From the NCBI GenBank assembly GCA_021791455.1, contig JAJYWM010000376.1, forward strand, positions 1 to 5,988: a DNA stretch of 5,988 nucleotides. The letters run 5' to 3'. The notes under the pieces were generated by a model. It was not told the DNA's origin. It ran no database searches and was given only the letters and a program-made list of their open reading frames with translations. This DNA comes from a bacterium. GTDB taxonomy: Bacteria > Chloroflexota > Dormibacteria > UBA8260 > Bog-877. This document shows, piece by piece, positions 1 through 5,477 of the stretch. Numbering within the stretch: position 1 is the stretch's first letter; every line of letters begins with the position of its first letter. A program made the position numbers and the translations under genes.

Positions 1-2
1 TC

Positions 3-329
3 GGTGCCCGATCCCCAACCGGGATTGCTACCAAGCCATCGTCGTCAGACCGACGCTTGGCTGCTCTTGGTCCACCGGGGGCGCCTGGGCACAGGAAACG
101 CGACCACCCGGCGTTCAGGCAGAGGTTGCTGGCTTCAGCCGGGTGCCTTCGGGGGCACCTCAGACAAGACGCTCCGTGGCTGCGCCGGAAGGTCGGCTCC
201 GACCCGTTCGAGGTCGCCGTCGACCGTGGCGGGGACAGGGCCCTTGGGGCGGAGAAGCTGCTGGTCGCGGTCCCGTATACGTGGCGAGGTCCTCTTGAGG
301 TGGTCAATCGCGTCAAAATCTGCGAGTGA
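3..329 (+). CDS. Unrecognised reading frame open from the left edge (possibly a gene 3' end or decayed)
   Basis: This frame is open from the first bases of the window to a TGA at 327-329, so it could be the 3' end of a gene starting further left. The only internal starts are weak, such as a TTG at 57. I counted GC by codon position over the last 44 codons (about 195-326) and found roughly 75, 45 and 80 percent at positions 1, 2 and 3. That is the pattern of real coding sequence in a GC-rich genome. The predicted end, with the segment GAEKLLVAVPYTWRGPLEVV, matches no family I know. The other two forward frames are also open over much of this stretch, which weakens the case. The next frame begins by a GTGA overlap at 326-329. 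It could be a true gene end, an older gene interrupted by the neighbouring insertion-sequence remnant, or chance. Confidence 0.25.
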   Translation, partial: GARSPTGIATKPSSSDRRLAALGPPGAPGHRKRDHPAFRQRLLASAGCLRGHLRQDAPWLRRKVGSDPFEVAVDRGGDRALGAEKLLVAVPYTWRGPLEVVNRVKICE

Positions 330-535
330 CCCTTGGTTTGGCCCGCACGCCCGCCAACGGCCATGACTGCCTCTTGCTGGCATCCTTCGTCGATTCCGTG
401 ACCGGAAGGGAACTCATGGCCGACGTCGAGCCCATTCATTTCGAGCGCGGCTACGACCACGAGGTGGTGCGTGGGTTGGGCGCCTGGGACGGGCTCACCG
501 AGGGCGTCACTTCTCCGTGCCAGGCCACACAGTGA
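326..535 (+). pseudogene. Probable remnant of an IS5-type DDE transposase (C-terminal fragment)
   Basis: The 69-residue frame resembles a short piece of IS5-family transposases, the DDE enzymes of about 250-280 residues that cut and join insertion-sequence ends. The stretch ARTPANGHDCLLL (residues 6-18) resembles the usual T(G/P)AN.HD...L segment. IHFERGYDHEVVRGL (37-51) resembles the DRGYD or DKGYD segment that carries the second catalytic aspartate. The normal spacing between the two segments is roughly kept. In this copy the expected catalytic D is E40, and the frame ends 25 residues after RGYD, without the C-terminal RWVVERT-like block that carries the last acidic residue. No N-terminal half is recognisable upstream in any forward frame. 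Codon use is GC3-rich, as in a former gene. A GTG at 326 or an ATG at 416 (preceded by GGAAGGG) could formally start translation, but I regard this as a dead fragment. The family match is from memory of consensus motifs. Confidence 0.42.
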
Positions 536-664
536 GGAGATGTCGCCCTGCCTGCACTTGCCGTTGACCTACCAAACCCGTCCTCAGCCTTCCTCTTCGC
601 GCATCCGGTGAGGCAACAAGGCTCGCCTCTCGCACAAGACCAGGTGGACTATCGTGGGCGGCCA

Positions 665-681
665 CCGACCTCATGGGTCGG
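665..681. repeat. Perfect 6-bp inverted repeat
   Basis: CCGACC (665-670) and GGTCGG (676-681) flank a 5-base loop, TCATG. No T-run follows on either strand, so a classical terminator is unlikely. It may be a protein site or chance; GC-rich DNA gives many such stems. Confidence 0.3.
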
Positions 682-758
682 CAGCAACACAGCCCGGCTA
701 CCTGGCATTCCAGGAGCTGCACTCGCCAAGGGTGCCCGTCGAGGCCAGTTCAACTCAT

Positions 759-790
759 GGCCTGCCGCTTCAGGCCGCACCATGGGCCTG
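759..790. repeat. Three alternating copies of GGCCTG / CAGGCC
   Basis: GGCCTG at 759-764, CAGGCC at 771-776 and GGCCTG at 785-790 form two mutually exclusive hairpins: the middle copy can pair with either neighbour (loops of 6 and 8 bases). The outer copies sit in a longer imperfect direct repeat, CATGGCCTGCC at 756-766 against CATGGGCCTGCC at 781-792. The set lies about 30 bases upstream of the putative glutamate dehydrogenase -35 box, so it would act as DNA unless transcription also enters from upstream. Confidence 0.35.
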
Positions 791-820
791 CCTTCCCGGG
801 CTCTCAAAAGTGGTCGGAAC

Positions 821-851
821 TTGACACCCGGCGGCCGTGGGGGGCTACGCT
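821..851 (+). promoter_or_regulatory. Candidate promoter for the glutamate dehydrogenase gene
   Basis: A perfect TTGACA (821-826) is followed after 19 bases by TACGCT (846-851), which keeps the T1, A2 and T6 positions of a -10 box. The spacer is longer than the 17-base optimum. Transcription would begin near 858, giving a 5' leader of about 52 bases before the ATG at 910. No other -35 match this good lies close upstream of the gene. Confidence 0.45.
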
Positions 852-858
852 AGCTGGC

Positions 859-868
859 GGGTCGACCC
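859..868. promoter_or_regulatory. Perfect 10-bp palindrome at the predicted transcription start, possible operator
   Basis: GGGTCGACCC is perfectly self-complementary and falls at about +1 to +10 relative to the start predicted from the 821-851 promoter. A dimeric repressor bound here would block transcription of the glutamate dehydrogenase gene. The length is modest for GC-rich DNA, and I do not recognise the site as that of a named regulator. Confidence 0.25.
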
Positions 869-894
869 ATTTTGGCGGCCCCAAGAAGATACTT

Positions 895-900
895 GGAGGG
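895..900 (+). promoter_or_regulatory. Ribosome binding site fixing the glutamate dehydrogenase start
   Basis: GGAGGG lies 9 bases before the ATG at 910 and is the best Shine-Dalgarno match in the region; this selects 910 over the in-frame ATG at 673. Its first two bases also belong to a small inverted repeat, CCAAG (881-885) with CTTGG (892-896), which could partly mask the site in the mRNA. Confidence 0.7.
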
Positions 901-909
901 CGCAGGTCG

Positions 910-2196
910 ATGGCCAACAGCGTCTTGACAACCCCGGCGACCACGGCGGCGCCGGCAAATCCCTACATCACGGCTCAGAGGCAGTTCGACCAGGCTGCCT
1001 CGCTACTGGAGTTGGACTCCGGGCTGCGTGCCGTGCTGCGTGAGGTGCGCCGCGAATTCACGGTCAACTTCCCAGTCAGGATGGACGACGGCTCGATCCG
1101 GGTCTTCACCGGCTATCGGGTGCAGCACAATCTGACCCGAGGTCCCGCCAAGGGCGGGATCCGCTACCACCCTCAGGTGAGCCTGGACGAGGTCAAGGCG
1201 CTGTCGATGTGGATGACCTGGAAGTGCGCGGTCACCAACCTCCCCTATGGCGGCGCCAAGGGAGGGGTCATCTGCGATCCGAGCGAGCTGAGCCAGAAGG
1301 AGCTGGAGAATCTCACCCGGCGATTCGCCAGCGAGATCTCCCTCCTGATCGGTCCGGAGAGCGACATACCCGCACCAGACGTCAACACCAATCAACAGAC
1401 GATGGCCTGGATCATGGACACGATCTCCATGGAGAAGGGCTACTCGGTGCCGGCCACGGTCACCGGAAAGCCGCTCTCCATCGGGGGGTCCGAAGGCCGG
1501 CCGGCCGCGACCGGCAGGGGGGTGACGGTGGTGACCCTCGAAGCCTGCCGGAGGCTCAATTGGGAGCCCGCCAAGTGCACCGTGGCCATCCAGGGATTCG
1601 GCAATGTGGGCAGCGTCAGCGCACAGCTGCTCAGCGCCGAAGGATTCAAGGTGGTGGCGGTGTCAGACGTCTTCGGGGGGATCTACAACCCGGACGGGCT
1701 GGACGTCCCCGCTCTGCTCAGCCATCAGGCCGAGCATGGCCGCGTGACCGGCTTCCCGGGAGCCAAGGAGGAGATCTCCAATTCGGCGCTCCTGGAACTG
1801 CCCGTGACCGTCTTGGTTCCAGCAGCCCTGGAGAACCAGTTCAGCCTGGAGAATGCGGCCAGAATCCAGGCCAAGCTGATCGTCGAAGCGGCCAACGGGC
1901 CGACCACCCCTGAGGCGGATGACATCTTCCATCAGCGGGGCGTGGTGGTGGTGCCGGACATCCTGGCCAACGCCGGCGGGGTTACCGTGTCGTACTTCGA
2001 GTGGGTGCAGGACCTGCAGTCATTCTTCTGGGAGGAGACTGAGATCAACTCGCGCCTGACCAAGATCATGCAGCGGGCCTACCAGCAGGTCGACGATCTT
2101 GCCCAGGAGCACCGGACCACCCTGCGCATGGGCGCGTACTGCCTGGCGGTGAAGCGCGTCGCCGATGCGACCGCCATCCGCGGCATCTACCCGTAG
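910..2196 (+). CDS. gdhA: Glutamate dehydrogenase (Glu/Leu/Phe/Val dehydrogenase family)
   Basis: This cytoplasmic enzyme interconverts glutamate with 2-oxoglutarate and ammonia using NAD(P), linking the TCA cycle to nitrogen assimilation. The product is 428 residues, the usual size of the hexameric short-form enzymes. The substrate domain (about 20-200) holds GPAKGGIRYHP with K81, the MTWKCAVTNLPYGGAKGG block with K105 and the catalytic lysine K117, and the catalytic aspartate D157 in PAPDVNT. The dinucleotide domain (about 200-360) has the Rossmann loop GFGNVG (229-234), followed by D253 at the end of the next strand. NAGGVTVSYFEW (354-365) is the late family signature. The start at 910 is set by the ribosome binding site and by the family N-terminus; the frame is open back to 673, but that extension is low-complexity and lacks support. 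The gene appears monocistronic, with its own promoter and a hairpin after the stop. I cannot assign NAD or NADP preference from sequence alone. Confidence 0.97.
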   Translation: MANSVLTTPATTAAPANPYITAQRQFDQAASLLELDSGLRAVLREVRREFTVNFPVRMDDGSIRVFTGYRVQHNLTRGPAKGGIRYHPQVSLDEVKALSMWMTWKCAVTNLPYGGAKGGVICDPSELSQKELENLTRRFASEISLLIGPESDIPAPDVNTNQQTMAWIMDTISMEKGYSVPATVTGKPLSIGGSEGRPAATGRGVTVVTLEACRRLNWEPAKCTVAIQGFGNVGSVSAQLLSAEGFKVVAVSDVFGGIYNPDGLDVPALLSHQAEHGRVTGFPGAKEEISNSALLELPVTVLVPAALENQFSLENAARIQAKLIVEAANGPTTPEADDIFHQRGVVVVPDILANAGGVTVSYFEWVQDLQSFFWEETEINSRLTKIMQRAYQQVDDLAQEHRTTLRMGAYCLAVKRVADATAIRGIYP

Positions 2197-2203
2197 TCGT
2201 CCG

Positions 2204-2239
2204 GGCCGGTCTTGGGGGGCAACTTCCCCAGGACCGGCC
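2204..2239. terminator. Long GC-rich hairpin between convergent genes, probable terminator
   Basis: The arm at 2204-2217 (GGCCGGTCTTGGGG) pairs with 2226-2239 (CCCCAGGACCGGCC) over 14 positions, with a single G-T wobble and an 8-base loop. It begins 7 bases after the glutamate dehydrogenase stop and lies between two convergent genes, so it could stop transcription from both sides. Neither side has a T-run, so it is not a textbook intrinsic terminator. A U-less hairpin terminator or an mRNA 3'-end stabiliser are both possible. Confidence 0.6.
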
Positions 2240-2307
2240 GGCACACGGGGGAACAGGCCCCGGTGCTCGGCTGGCACAGGCACTGCGCGGTAACCTTGCG
2301 GGCTGCC

Positions 2308-3897
2308 TCACGATGGGCAGGATTTCCGTGACGAATGCCACGCTGCAGCCGACCCCCGGGGCGCATAGAGGACGTTCTCCGAGGTAGCGAACACACAGCT
2401 CCAACCCGGGGTCCTCTGCAACAGGGCCGCCAGGGGCGCCCCCCTAGGCTGCCAGACCAAGGTTACGTCGTAGTGCCTCAGGGTCGCCAGACTCGCAGAG
2501 CCCCCGTCGACGGCCTGGAGGTAGGCGGACATCACCTGGCGTCCCATCAGTACGACCTCCCCGAAGATGAACACCCGGTCGGGAGCACAGTCCCGACCGG
2601 CAGGCTGGCTGCGGTCGATGCGGTACAGGAGCCAGCCGGAACTTCCATAGGGAGCAAACACGCGCGCGCTGGGCCCGTCGCAGATGACCCTGCCCACCTG
2701 GACCGGATAGGCGGTGCCCAAGAGGTCGTTCTCCGGGCTCGCGAGCTGGTCGGCCACCCTGGCACCCGCAGCCACGACCACCATCAGGAGGACCAAGGCA
2801 ACAAACCACACAGGCGCCGGGCGCACCCGCCGCCTGCCCAAACCTCTTGCTCTGCCAACCTGCTGGGCAAAGCCCTGGATGCCGTCGGCCCAGACCGGCA
2901 GGCAGAGTATCGCGAAGATCGGAATGTCCCTGACCGCGTAGAGCATCAGGACGACTCCCGCCCCCGCCAGCAGCAAGTCGGAGAGCCTGGTCCCAGTGGC
3001 CCAGCGGATGGTGAGGATCATCGTTATCAGGAGAACCAGAGCGGGGATGTTGGCGGCGGAGTGGAAGTCGGGGGGCTGCCACTCGTTGAGGCTCCCCTGC
3101 GCCACCGGGCTGAGCAACAACTTGGCGGGATACAGATAGATGCCGTAACCGTTGGGATTGACCATGGGTGCCAGCGCCGATGCCACCAGCGCCAGCAGCA
3201 TCTCCCAGAGCGCGCGTTTGGGCAGGGCCCCCGGGCGCCGCAGGTACAGCTCCAAGGTCTCCCCTGCGAGAACGACCGCGGTCACGCCCAGGCCGATGAG
3301 GAACCCCCCATGCAGGTTGCCCCACAGAACGAACAGCGGCACCAGCCAGAGCAGCAGAGCTCGTCTCGGTCGGCGCCGATAAGAGTCGAGCATGGTGAGC
3401 AAGACGCCCAGCAGCCCGAAGGAGAACATCTGGGGACTCGGCCCCCAGATCTGCAACCCGCAGATCACCACCAGCGCCGCACCCAGGGCCAGCACCCAGC
3501 GGGAGCGGCCCTCGTGGTTGACCCGGATAACCCCCAGGAAGAAGCCGATCCAGGTCACAGCTGCGAACATCAGGACCACGGCCACCATCCCAAGATGGGT
3601 GTACAGGAGCGCGTCGATCACCTCGGAGCCCCACTCCTGGCTGATGAACGGGTGGGTGGCTGCGGTGAAGGTGAAGTAGTTGTGGAGGGGAACTCCGCGC
3701 GCCAGGATCTCGAGGCCGATGCGAGCGGTCCACCAGAAGTCGGGATCGAACTGTGGAGTGGTGAAGGCGGCGAAGGCCAGGATGAGGACCGCGCCGAAGA
3801 AGATGGTAGGGGGATCCGGTGCCCAGCTCGACCAGCCGGACTCTCGGTTGGTCACTTCCTTCATGGCTCGAGCCCCAAGTCTAGGAGCCGTGGCCAC
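2308..3897 (-). CDS. Polytopic membrane protein of unknown function, GT-C-like
   Basis: The 529-residue product has about ten or eleven hydrophobic segments (approximately 31-46, 103-124, 134-152, 155-170, 180-192, 196-216, 230-247, 284-300, 306-322, 325-340, 362-380), followed by a C-terminal soluble region of about 150 residues. The first loop carries acidic residues in FDPDFWW (D51, D53) and an EW pair (E88, W89), as in GT-C glycosyltransferase-like proteins. GNLHGGF (193-199), NPNGYGIYLYP (247-257) and RDIPIFAI (323-330) match a widespread bacterial family of uncharacterised membrane proteins that I recall. The tail repeats that family's plan: RVFAPYGSSGWLLY (412-425), RVFIFGE (441-447) and PGWSCVFAT (497-505). 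Sugar transfer from a lipid carrier is only a fold-based guess. The start is uncertain: a GTG at 3897 has no clear ribosome binding site, and an ATG at 3864 preceded by GGGG is an alternative. It is divergent from the Rieske gene and convergent with glutamate dehydrogenase, with no partner gene. Confidence 0.88.
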   Translation of the reverse strand: MATAPRLGARAMKEVTNRESGWSSWAPDPPTIFFGAVLILAFAAFTTPQFDPDFWWTARIGLEILARGVPLHNYFTFTAATHPFISQEWGSEVIDALLYTHLGMVAVVLMFAAVTWIGFFLGVIRVNHEGRSRWVLALGAALVVICGLQIWGPSPQMFSFGLLGVLLTMLDSYRRRPRRALLLWLVPLFVLWGNLHGGFLIGLGVTAVVLAGETLELYLRRPGALPKRALWEMLLALVASALAPMVNPNGYGIYLYPAKLLLSPVAQGSLNEWQPPDFHSAANIPALVLLITMILTIRWATGTRLSDLLLAGAGVVLMLYAVRDIPIFAILCLPVWADGIQGFAQQVGRARGLGRRRVRPAPVWFVALVLLMVVVAAGARVADQLASPENDLLGTAYPVQVGRVICDGPSARVFAPYGSSGWLLYRIDRSQPAGRDCAPDRVFIFGEVVLMGRQVMSAYLQAVDGGSASLATLRHYDVTLVWQPRGAPLAALLQRTPGWSCVFATSENVLYAPRGSAAAWHSSRKSCPS

Positions 3898-3914
3898 CTA
3901 GGGCGACGGCCTTC

Positions 3915-3946
3915 TTGCGACGGTCCGGCCGCACTTCGGTAACGTA
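3915..3946. promoter_or_regulatory. Candidate divergent promoter with a shared -10 element
   Basis: On the plus strand TTGCGA (3915-3920) and TAACGT (3940-3945) are 19 bases apart, and the ATG at 3954 is only 8 bases beyond the -10 box, so the Rieske mRNA would be leaderless or nearly so. The same bases read on the minus strand give TACGTT (3946 to 3941), which could serve the membrane protein gene with a leader of about 37 bases to the GTG. The minus side lacks a good -35. GCGACGG is also directly repeated at 3903-3909 and 3917-3923. Confidence 0.35.
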
Positions 3947-3953
3947 GCGCGGG

Positions 3954-4289
3954 ATGGCCATCCCCCCTGCTCACCTTCTCGGCTGGGTCGACCTTGGCCC
4001 CCTCAGCGCCATCGGACCAGGCCTCAGCCGGGTCTGCCTGGGATCAGAGGGGATCTGTCTCGTTCGCCAGGGCGATGCGCTGCATGCGCTGGTCGATGAG
4101 TGCAACCACGCTGGCGCTCCGCTGTCCCAGGGTTGGCTCACGCGCGGTCAGGTCGTCTGCCCCTGGCATCACTTCCGATACGATCCCGCCACCGGCGCTG
4201 CACTCCATCCCTCAGGGTCACAGCCCCAAGGACGCTATCGGCTCAGGGTTGAGCGCGGACGGGTCTGGCTCTCACCGCACAGACTCTAG
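3954..4289 (+). CDS. Small stand-alone Rieske 2Fe-2S protein (ferredoxin-type)
   Basis: The 111-residue protein is a single Rieske domain. The two cluster-binding motifs are present: C50-x-H52 in CNHAGAPL and C69-x2-H72 in CPWHHFRYD, separated by 16 residues, followed by the usual D/TG turn (DPATG). It has no signal peptide or membrane segment, so it is probably a soluble cytoplasmic electron carrier like the ferredoxins of ring-hydroxylating dioxygenases, or a NirD-like small subunit. Length and architecture match those families, but no oxygenase, ferredoxin reductase or nitrite reductase gene lies nearby, so its partner is unknown. No Shine-Dalgarno sequence precedes the ATG; a -10-like TAACGT just 8 bases upstream suggests a leaderless message. 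Its TAG stop overlaps the TAG of the convergent aminotransferase gene within CTAG at 4286-4289. Confidence 0.93.
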   Translation: MAIPPAHLLGWVDLGPLSAIGPGLSRVCLGSEGICLVRQGDALHALVDECNHAGAPLSQGWLTRGQVVCPWHHFRYDPATGAALHPSGSQPQGRYRLRVERGRVWLSPHRL

Positions 4290-5464
4290 TCCCCCAGGTC
4301 ATAGCCCCACCCGCTGGTGAGTTCCGCCACGCCCGCCCCCCGCTCCACAGGGGCTCCCAGGCGGAGCAGCGCCGCCTCCACCACCGCGATCCCCTGGAGC
4401 AGCTCGGGAAGGTCCACGGCTCCCATGTGGCCGAACCGCACCGCGGTGGGCGCCCACTTGCCGATGCCACCAGCTATGGCAACTCCCTCCTTCGCCACCT
4501 CGAGGCGCAGGTCCGCTGGAGAGATGCCCTCCGGCACCGACGTCGCCGTGACCGTGGCCCCCAGAACCTCCTCGTTGGCCATGGGGTTGAGCCCGATCGC
4601 CCGCAGGCCCCGCCGGGTCGCGCGTGCCATCCGGCGGTGGCGCCGGAAACGGGCCTCCCAGCCCTCCTCCATGGCGATGTCCATGGCGGCCCCGCCGGCG
4701 ATGATCATGTTGGTCGGCAGCGTCGCAAAGTACTTCCCCACCGAGTCCCCCATGGTGGCCTCCCAGTTGAGCCAGTCGAGGAAATAGCTGCGGCACCCAG
4801 GCCTGGCGCGGCGGACCTCCAGGGCTCGCCTGGAGATGGCCAGCAGCGCAAGCCCCGGTGGCATCCCCAGCGCCTTCTGGGACGCGGTGACCACTACGTC
4901 GATGCCCGTTTCGGACATGTCTACCGGCATCCCGCCTACCGTGGCCACGGCGTCCAGGATCATGGTGACCCCCTGCTCACGGGCGATCCTGCCGTACTCC
5001 CGGAACGGAGCCATGACCCCGGTCGCCGTGTCAACGTGGGTAGCGGTCATCACCCTGGCGCCGGATCGGCGCAGAGCCTCCTCCACTCGCTCTGGGGCAA
5101 CCTGCTCCCCCCACGGCGACTCGACGACCTCGACCTCGGCCCCCAGCGCCCTGGCCACGGCCAGGTAGCGGTCGCCGAAAAGTCCGTGGCTGACCACCAG
5201 CACCTTCTCTCCGGGAGCCGCCAGATTCACGAGACCCGCCTCCAGGGCGAGGGTCCCGCTGCCCGCCAGCACCAGGATCAAGGCGGGGTCCCCGGGGTCC
5301 GCTCCGACGGCTTGTACCAGGCCCTCCTGAAGGCGGCGAAGGGCCTTGGCGGTGACCGGGCTGCTGTGGCTCTCGGTCGGTCGGCTCAAGGCCTCCAGGA
5401 CCGGCTGCGGCACGGGCGTGGGACCGGGGATCAGGAGGAGTGGGGCGGCGTCGGTTGAACTCAC
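4286..5464 (-). CDS. Class V PLP aminotransferase, alanine/serine-glyoxylate type
   Basis: The enzyme belongs to the soluble PLP-dependent class V aminotransferases that move an amino group from alanine or serine to glyoxylate or pyruvate. From the GTG at 5464 it is 392 residues, the usual length. Visible elements are IPGPTPV near the N-terminus (12-18), AGSGTLALEAG (67-77) binding the PLP phosphate, THVDTATGV (142-150), D171 in ILDAVATVGG contacting the pyridine nitrogen, the Schiff-base lysine K197 in TASQKALGMPPG, and R343 in VRFGHMG, which should bind the substrate carboxylate. The GTG at 5464 is chosen because AGAGGT stands 7 bases upstream; the longer frame from a TTG at 5551 would only overlap the carboxylase gene. 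Thirteen bases separate it from that gene, so the two should be cotranscribed. The exact donor and acceptor cannot be fixed from sequence; serine-pyruvate and ureidoglycine-glyoxylate enzymes look similar. Confidence 0.92.
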   Translation of the reverse strand: MSSTDAAPLLLIPGPTPVPQPVLEALSRPTESHSSPVTAKALRRLQEGLVQAVGADPGDPALILVLAGSGTLALEAGLVNLAAPGEKVLVVSHGLFGDRYLAVARALGAEVEVVESPWGEQVAPERVEEALRRSGARVMTATHVDTATGVMAPFREYGRIAREQGVTMILDAVATVGGMPVDMSETGIDVVVTASQKALGMPPGLALLAISRRALEVRRARPGCRSYFLDWLNWEATMGDSVGKYFATLPTNMIIAGGAAMDIAMEEGWEARFRRHRRMARATRRGLRAIGLNPMANEEVLGATVTATSVPEGISPADLRLEVAKEGVAIAGGIGKWAPTAVRFGHMGAVDLPELLQGIAVVEAALLRLGAPVERGAGVAELTSGWGYDLGD

Positions 5465-5471
5465 TTGGATG

Positions 5472-5477
5472 ACCTCT
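5472..5477 (-). promoter_or_regulatory. Ribosome binding site of the aminotransferase gene, abutting the upstream stop codon
   Basis: On the minus strand AGAGGT directly follows the carboxylase TGA (5480-5478) and stands 7 bases before the GTG at 5464. This decides the aminotransferase start, and the close packing suggests translational coupling between the two genes. Confidence 0.75.

Larger units (their letters stand above)
536..820. other. Intergenic stretch with no recognisable gene
   Basis: All three forward frames and the reverse frames here give only short or low-complexity translations rich in R, P, S and G, with no family resemblance. The frame continuing the transposase fragment stays open from 536 to 853 after its stop, but shows no continuation of a transposase. 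The stretch holds three small inverted repeats (665-681, 759-776, 771-790). I see no tRNA, no small-RNA signature and no strong terminator. Confidence 0.5.

Noticed and set aside
142..159. Hairpin GGTGCC-TTCGGG-GGCACC as a possible terminator
   Set aside because: The stem is only 6 bp with no T-run, and it lies inside a frame with coding-like composition; short GC stems of this kind are frequent here.
135..383. An 82-residue minus-strand frame near the left edge
   Set aside because: It has no family resemblance, and codon-position GC favours the plus-strand frame over the same bases.
673..909. N-terminal extension of glutamate dehydrogenase from the ATG at 673
   Set aside because: The added 79 residues have no family counterpart, and the promoter-like sequence and the GGAGGG ribosome site both point to the ATG at 910.
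1209..1913. A 234-residue plus-strand frame within glutamate dehydrogenase
   Set aside because: It overlaps the well-supported dehydrogenase in another frame and has a low-complexity R/G/Q-rich translation.
2444..3733. A 429-residue minus-strand frame inside the membrane protein gene
   Set aside because: It is an alternative frame of the same strand with low-complexity G/R/P/A-rich translation and no hydrophobic or catalytic pattern.
2335..3942. A 535-residue open frame on the plus strand, antisense to the membrane protein gene
   Set aside because: Its translation is dominated by R, P, Q, G and H without any family motif, while the minus strand encodes a clear membrane protein with conserved segments. 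Long antisense frames are expected opposite GC3-rich genes.
4427..5458. A 343-residue plus-strand frame opposite the aminotransferase gene
   Set aside because: It is a mirror frame of the GC-rich aminotransferase, rich in G, R, H and P and without recognisable motifs.
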